In this document: piece after piece, positions 62,548-64,000 of the stretch
Layout of the letters: each line of letters begins with the position of its first letter
Numbering within the stretch: the stretch's first letter is position 1
From: Streptomyces rhizosphaerihabitans
GTDB lineage: Bacteria > Actinomycetota > Actinomycetes > Streptomycetales > Streptomycetaceae
NCBI RefSeq assembly: GCF_025399795.1
Contig: NZ_JAODTZ010000020.1
Location: forward strand, 62,001 to 126,000
Length of the DNA stretch: 64,000 nucleotides
Direction: 5' to 3'
The notes under the pieces: model-generated
What the model was told of the DNA's origin: nothing
Database searches by the model: none
Seen by the model: the letters and a program-made list of their open reading frames with translations, nothing else
Translations under genes and position numbers: made by a program

Positions 62548-64000
62548 TGTCCATCCGCCCGCCCCACCACCGGCGCACTCTGCGACGGTTCCCGGCCGCA
62601 CTGGCCGGAGCGACGGCCGGTGTCCTCGCCTTCGGTCTCGCCGTGACACCCGCGCGAGCCGAGGGCAGCCCCGCAGCGCCGCTCGGCACGGTCGCCCGGA
62701 CGGTGGGCGACGCCCGCTTCGTGCCGGGCGCCTGCCCGAGGACGGCGGACCCGATCCCCGCTCTCGAAGGGGCCCGGTGCGGAACGCTCACCGTGCCCGA
62801 GAACCGTTCCCGTCACAGGGGGCGGAAGATCACCCTCGGAGTCGCGATCGTGTCAGCGGCCGCGAGCGGACCGGCACGCGATCCGATCGTGTGGTTCGCC
62901 GGCGGGCCCGGCGACGACGCGGTCTCCGAGGCCCAGTTGGCGATCGACGGTGGCCTGAACCGCGACCGGGACGTGATCTTCATGTCCCAGCGCGGGACCT
63001 ACTCGGCGGACCCGGTGCTCACCTGTCCCAACGTCGACGAGTTCAACGCACGCGCCGTCGGACTCGTCTACGGTGCGCCGTCCACCGGGCGCCTGCACGT
63101 CGAGGCGACGCGGGCCTGCCGCGACCGGTCGGCGAGCCGCGGCGACATCAGCGCCTACGACAGCACCGAGAGCGCCACCGACTACGCCGATCTGCGCGTC
63201 GCGCTGGGCATCAAGCGGTGGAACGTGTTCGGTATCTCCTACGGCACCGATCTGGCTCTCCAGTACATGCGTGACCATCCCAAGGGCATCCGGTCGGTCG
63301 GCATCGACGGCGTCCTGCCGCCCTCCCTGGCGGGCGGGGCAGTGACCTGGAGCGCCGCACGGCAGGGCTTCGACGGCCTGTTCAAGGCCTGCGCCGAACA
63401 GCCCGCCTGCAACAACCGCTATCCGCATCTGTCGGACACCTTCGAACGCCTCGTCCGCCGGCTCGAAGCCCGTCCGCTCACCACCACCGTCACGCTGCCG
63501 GGGCAAGCGGCGCCGGTGAAGGTCGTGCTGGACGGCGGGGTCCTGGTGAACTGGCTGACCTCCGCCACCCACGTGGCGGCCGGAGTGCCCCGGTCCATCG
63601 ACGAACTGGCCCACGGCAACCCGCAGCGCATCGCCGAGCAGTGGGCGGGAGGCAAGCTCAGCCCCCAGGCCATGGGCAGGATCGCGCACGGGCTCGCCTA
63701 TGGCGTCTTCTGCCGCGAGTGGACACCGTTCGAGAGCGAGGCCGACGTGATCCGGGGCGGCCGACGGGCGTTCCCCACGTTCCCCCTCTCGGTGCTCGCC
63801 AACGCTCCCCAACTCCCCTTCCTCCATGCGGACTGCCGCGCCTGGGACGTCCCGGCCGCGCCACGCTCGGTGCGCGCGGTGACGCGGAGCGACATCCCGA
63901 CCCTCGTCATGTCAGGCGGGTTCGACGCCCAGACCGCGCCGAGCAACGGTGCGTACGTGGCTCGTACGCTGAGCCGGTCCACCACCGTCACGGTTCCCTA
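62544..64000 (+). CDS. second secreted TAP-like alpha/beta hydrolase (partial)
   Basis: Open at the right edge; about 485 codons are visible. Signal peptide (FPAALAGATAGVLAFGLAVTPARA). Serine in FGISYGTDLALQY, Asp in SGGFDAQTAPSN; the catalytic His lies beyond the window. It shares the gene order of motifs with its upstream neighbour (e.g. ENR-x4-G-R-x-I, FPxxPxSVLAxAPQLPF), so the pair is a tandem duplication. Confidence 0.88.
   Translation, partial: MMSIRPPHHRRTLRRFPAALAGATAGVLAFGLAVTPARAEGSPAAPLGTVARTVGDARFVPGACPRTADPIPALEGARCGTLTVPENRSRHRGRKITLGVAIVSAAASGPARDPIVWFAGGPGDDAVSEAQLAIDGGLNRDRDVIFMSQRGTYSADPVLTCPNVDEFNARAVGLVYGAPSTGRLHVEATRACRDRSASRGDISAYDSTESATDYADLRVALGIKRWNVFGISYGTDLALQYMRDHPKGIRSVGIDGVLPPSLAGGAVTWSAARQGFDGLFKACAEQPACNNRYPHLSDTFERLVRRLEARPLTTTVTLPGQAAPVKVVLDGGVLVNWLTSATHVAAGVPRSIDELAHGNPQRIAEQWAGGKLSPQAMGRIAHGLAYGVFCREWTPFESEADVIRGGRRAFPTFPLSVLANAPQLPFLHADCRAWDVPAAPRSVRAVTRSDIPTLVMSGGFDAQTAPSNGAYVARTLSRSTTVTVP

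Noticed and set aside
1..64000. CRISPR arrays, tRNA or rRNA genes
   Set aside because: No regularly spaced repeats with unique spacers, and no rRNA- or tRNA-like segments were noticed by eye. A covariance-model scan would be needed to exclude short RNAs.

Overview
The window is high-GC DNA with strong G/C third-position bias, GTG/TTG starts and gene families typical of Streptomyces: ECF sigma factors with unusual partners, an LCP wall-assembly enzyme, mycothiol-dependent enzymes, DUF6230/DUF6114 proteins, DUF5994 proteins, TAP-like secreted peptidases and many TetR/MarR/AraC regulators. It looks like a chromosomal-arm (accessory) segment. No rRNA, tRNA or CRISPR array was seen.

Left part (1-13 kb): an ECF sigma factor with a built-in zinc-finger-like motif and membrane segment runs off the left edge. 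It is followed by a MOSC/flavin-reductase/ferredoxin fusion, a MarR-MFS-mycothiol isomerase detoxification unit with three operator-like repeats, a short AraC regulator, a GNAT enzyme, an HTH regulator, a substrate-binding protein without a signal peptide, and a translationally coupled DGPF/YciI - ECF42-type sigma factor pair.

13-20.4 kb: an LCP protein, then a nested insertion-sequence site. An IS1182-type element sits in a CTAG target and an IS630-type element sits inside the TA of that same CTAG, next to a truncated MFS gene. After this come a secreted AMIN-like protein, gene debris and a Fic/Doc-like toxin-antitoxin pair.

20.4-37.3 kb: a secreted GH92 mannosidase with a ricin-type lectin domain, preceded by two perfect GACAACGTTGTC operators. 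Next are a RibD/DHFR-like reductase, a sirtuin, a TetR-saccharopine dehydrogenase-like pair, a graveyard of integrase and transposase fragments, an ArsR-SRPBCC-RibD operon, GNAT, VOC and VWA proteins, ThpR, and a large secreted GH31 enzyme carrying two CBM35-like modules.

37.5-48.5 kb is the most distinctive locus. It holds three MpaB/DUF2236-type oxygenase genes, secreted DUF6230 and membrane DUF6114 proteins, an aldehyde dehydrogenase, an acyl-CoA dehydrogenase, an acyl-CoA synthetase and two TetR regulators. The layout suggests oxidation of an envelope-associated or extracellular lipid/isoprenoid followed by activation and beta-oxidation. One oxygenase, the aldehyde dehydrogenase and the acyl-CoA dehydrogenase are each broken or frame-disrupted, so the pathway seems to be decaying in this strain.

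48.5-64 kb: a methyltransferase, a TetR/MFS efflux pair with a clear operator, small membrane proteins, a bPH-type protein, a VOC protein, integrase debris with a 27-bp direct repeat, a set of stress-type small proteins (basic membrane protein, CsbD-like, two DUF5994 proteins), a gene-poor stretch of about 1.3 kb, and two tandem, translationally coupled secreted TAP-like peptidases. The second of these runs off the right edge.
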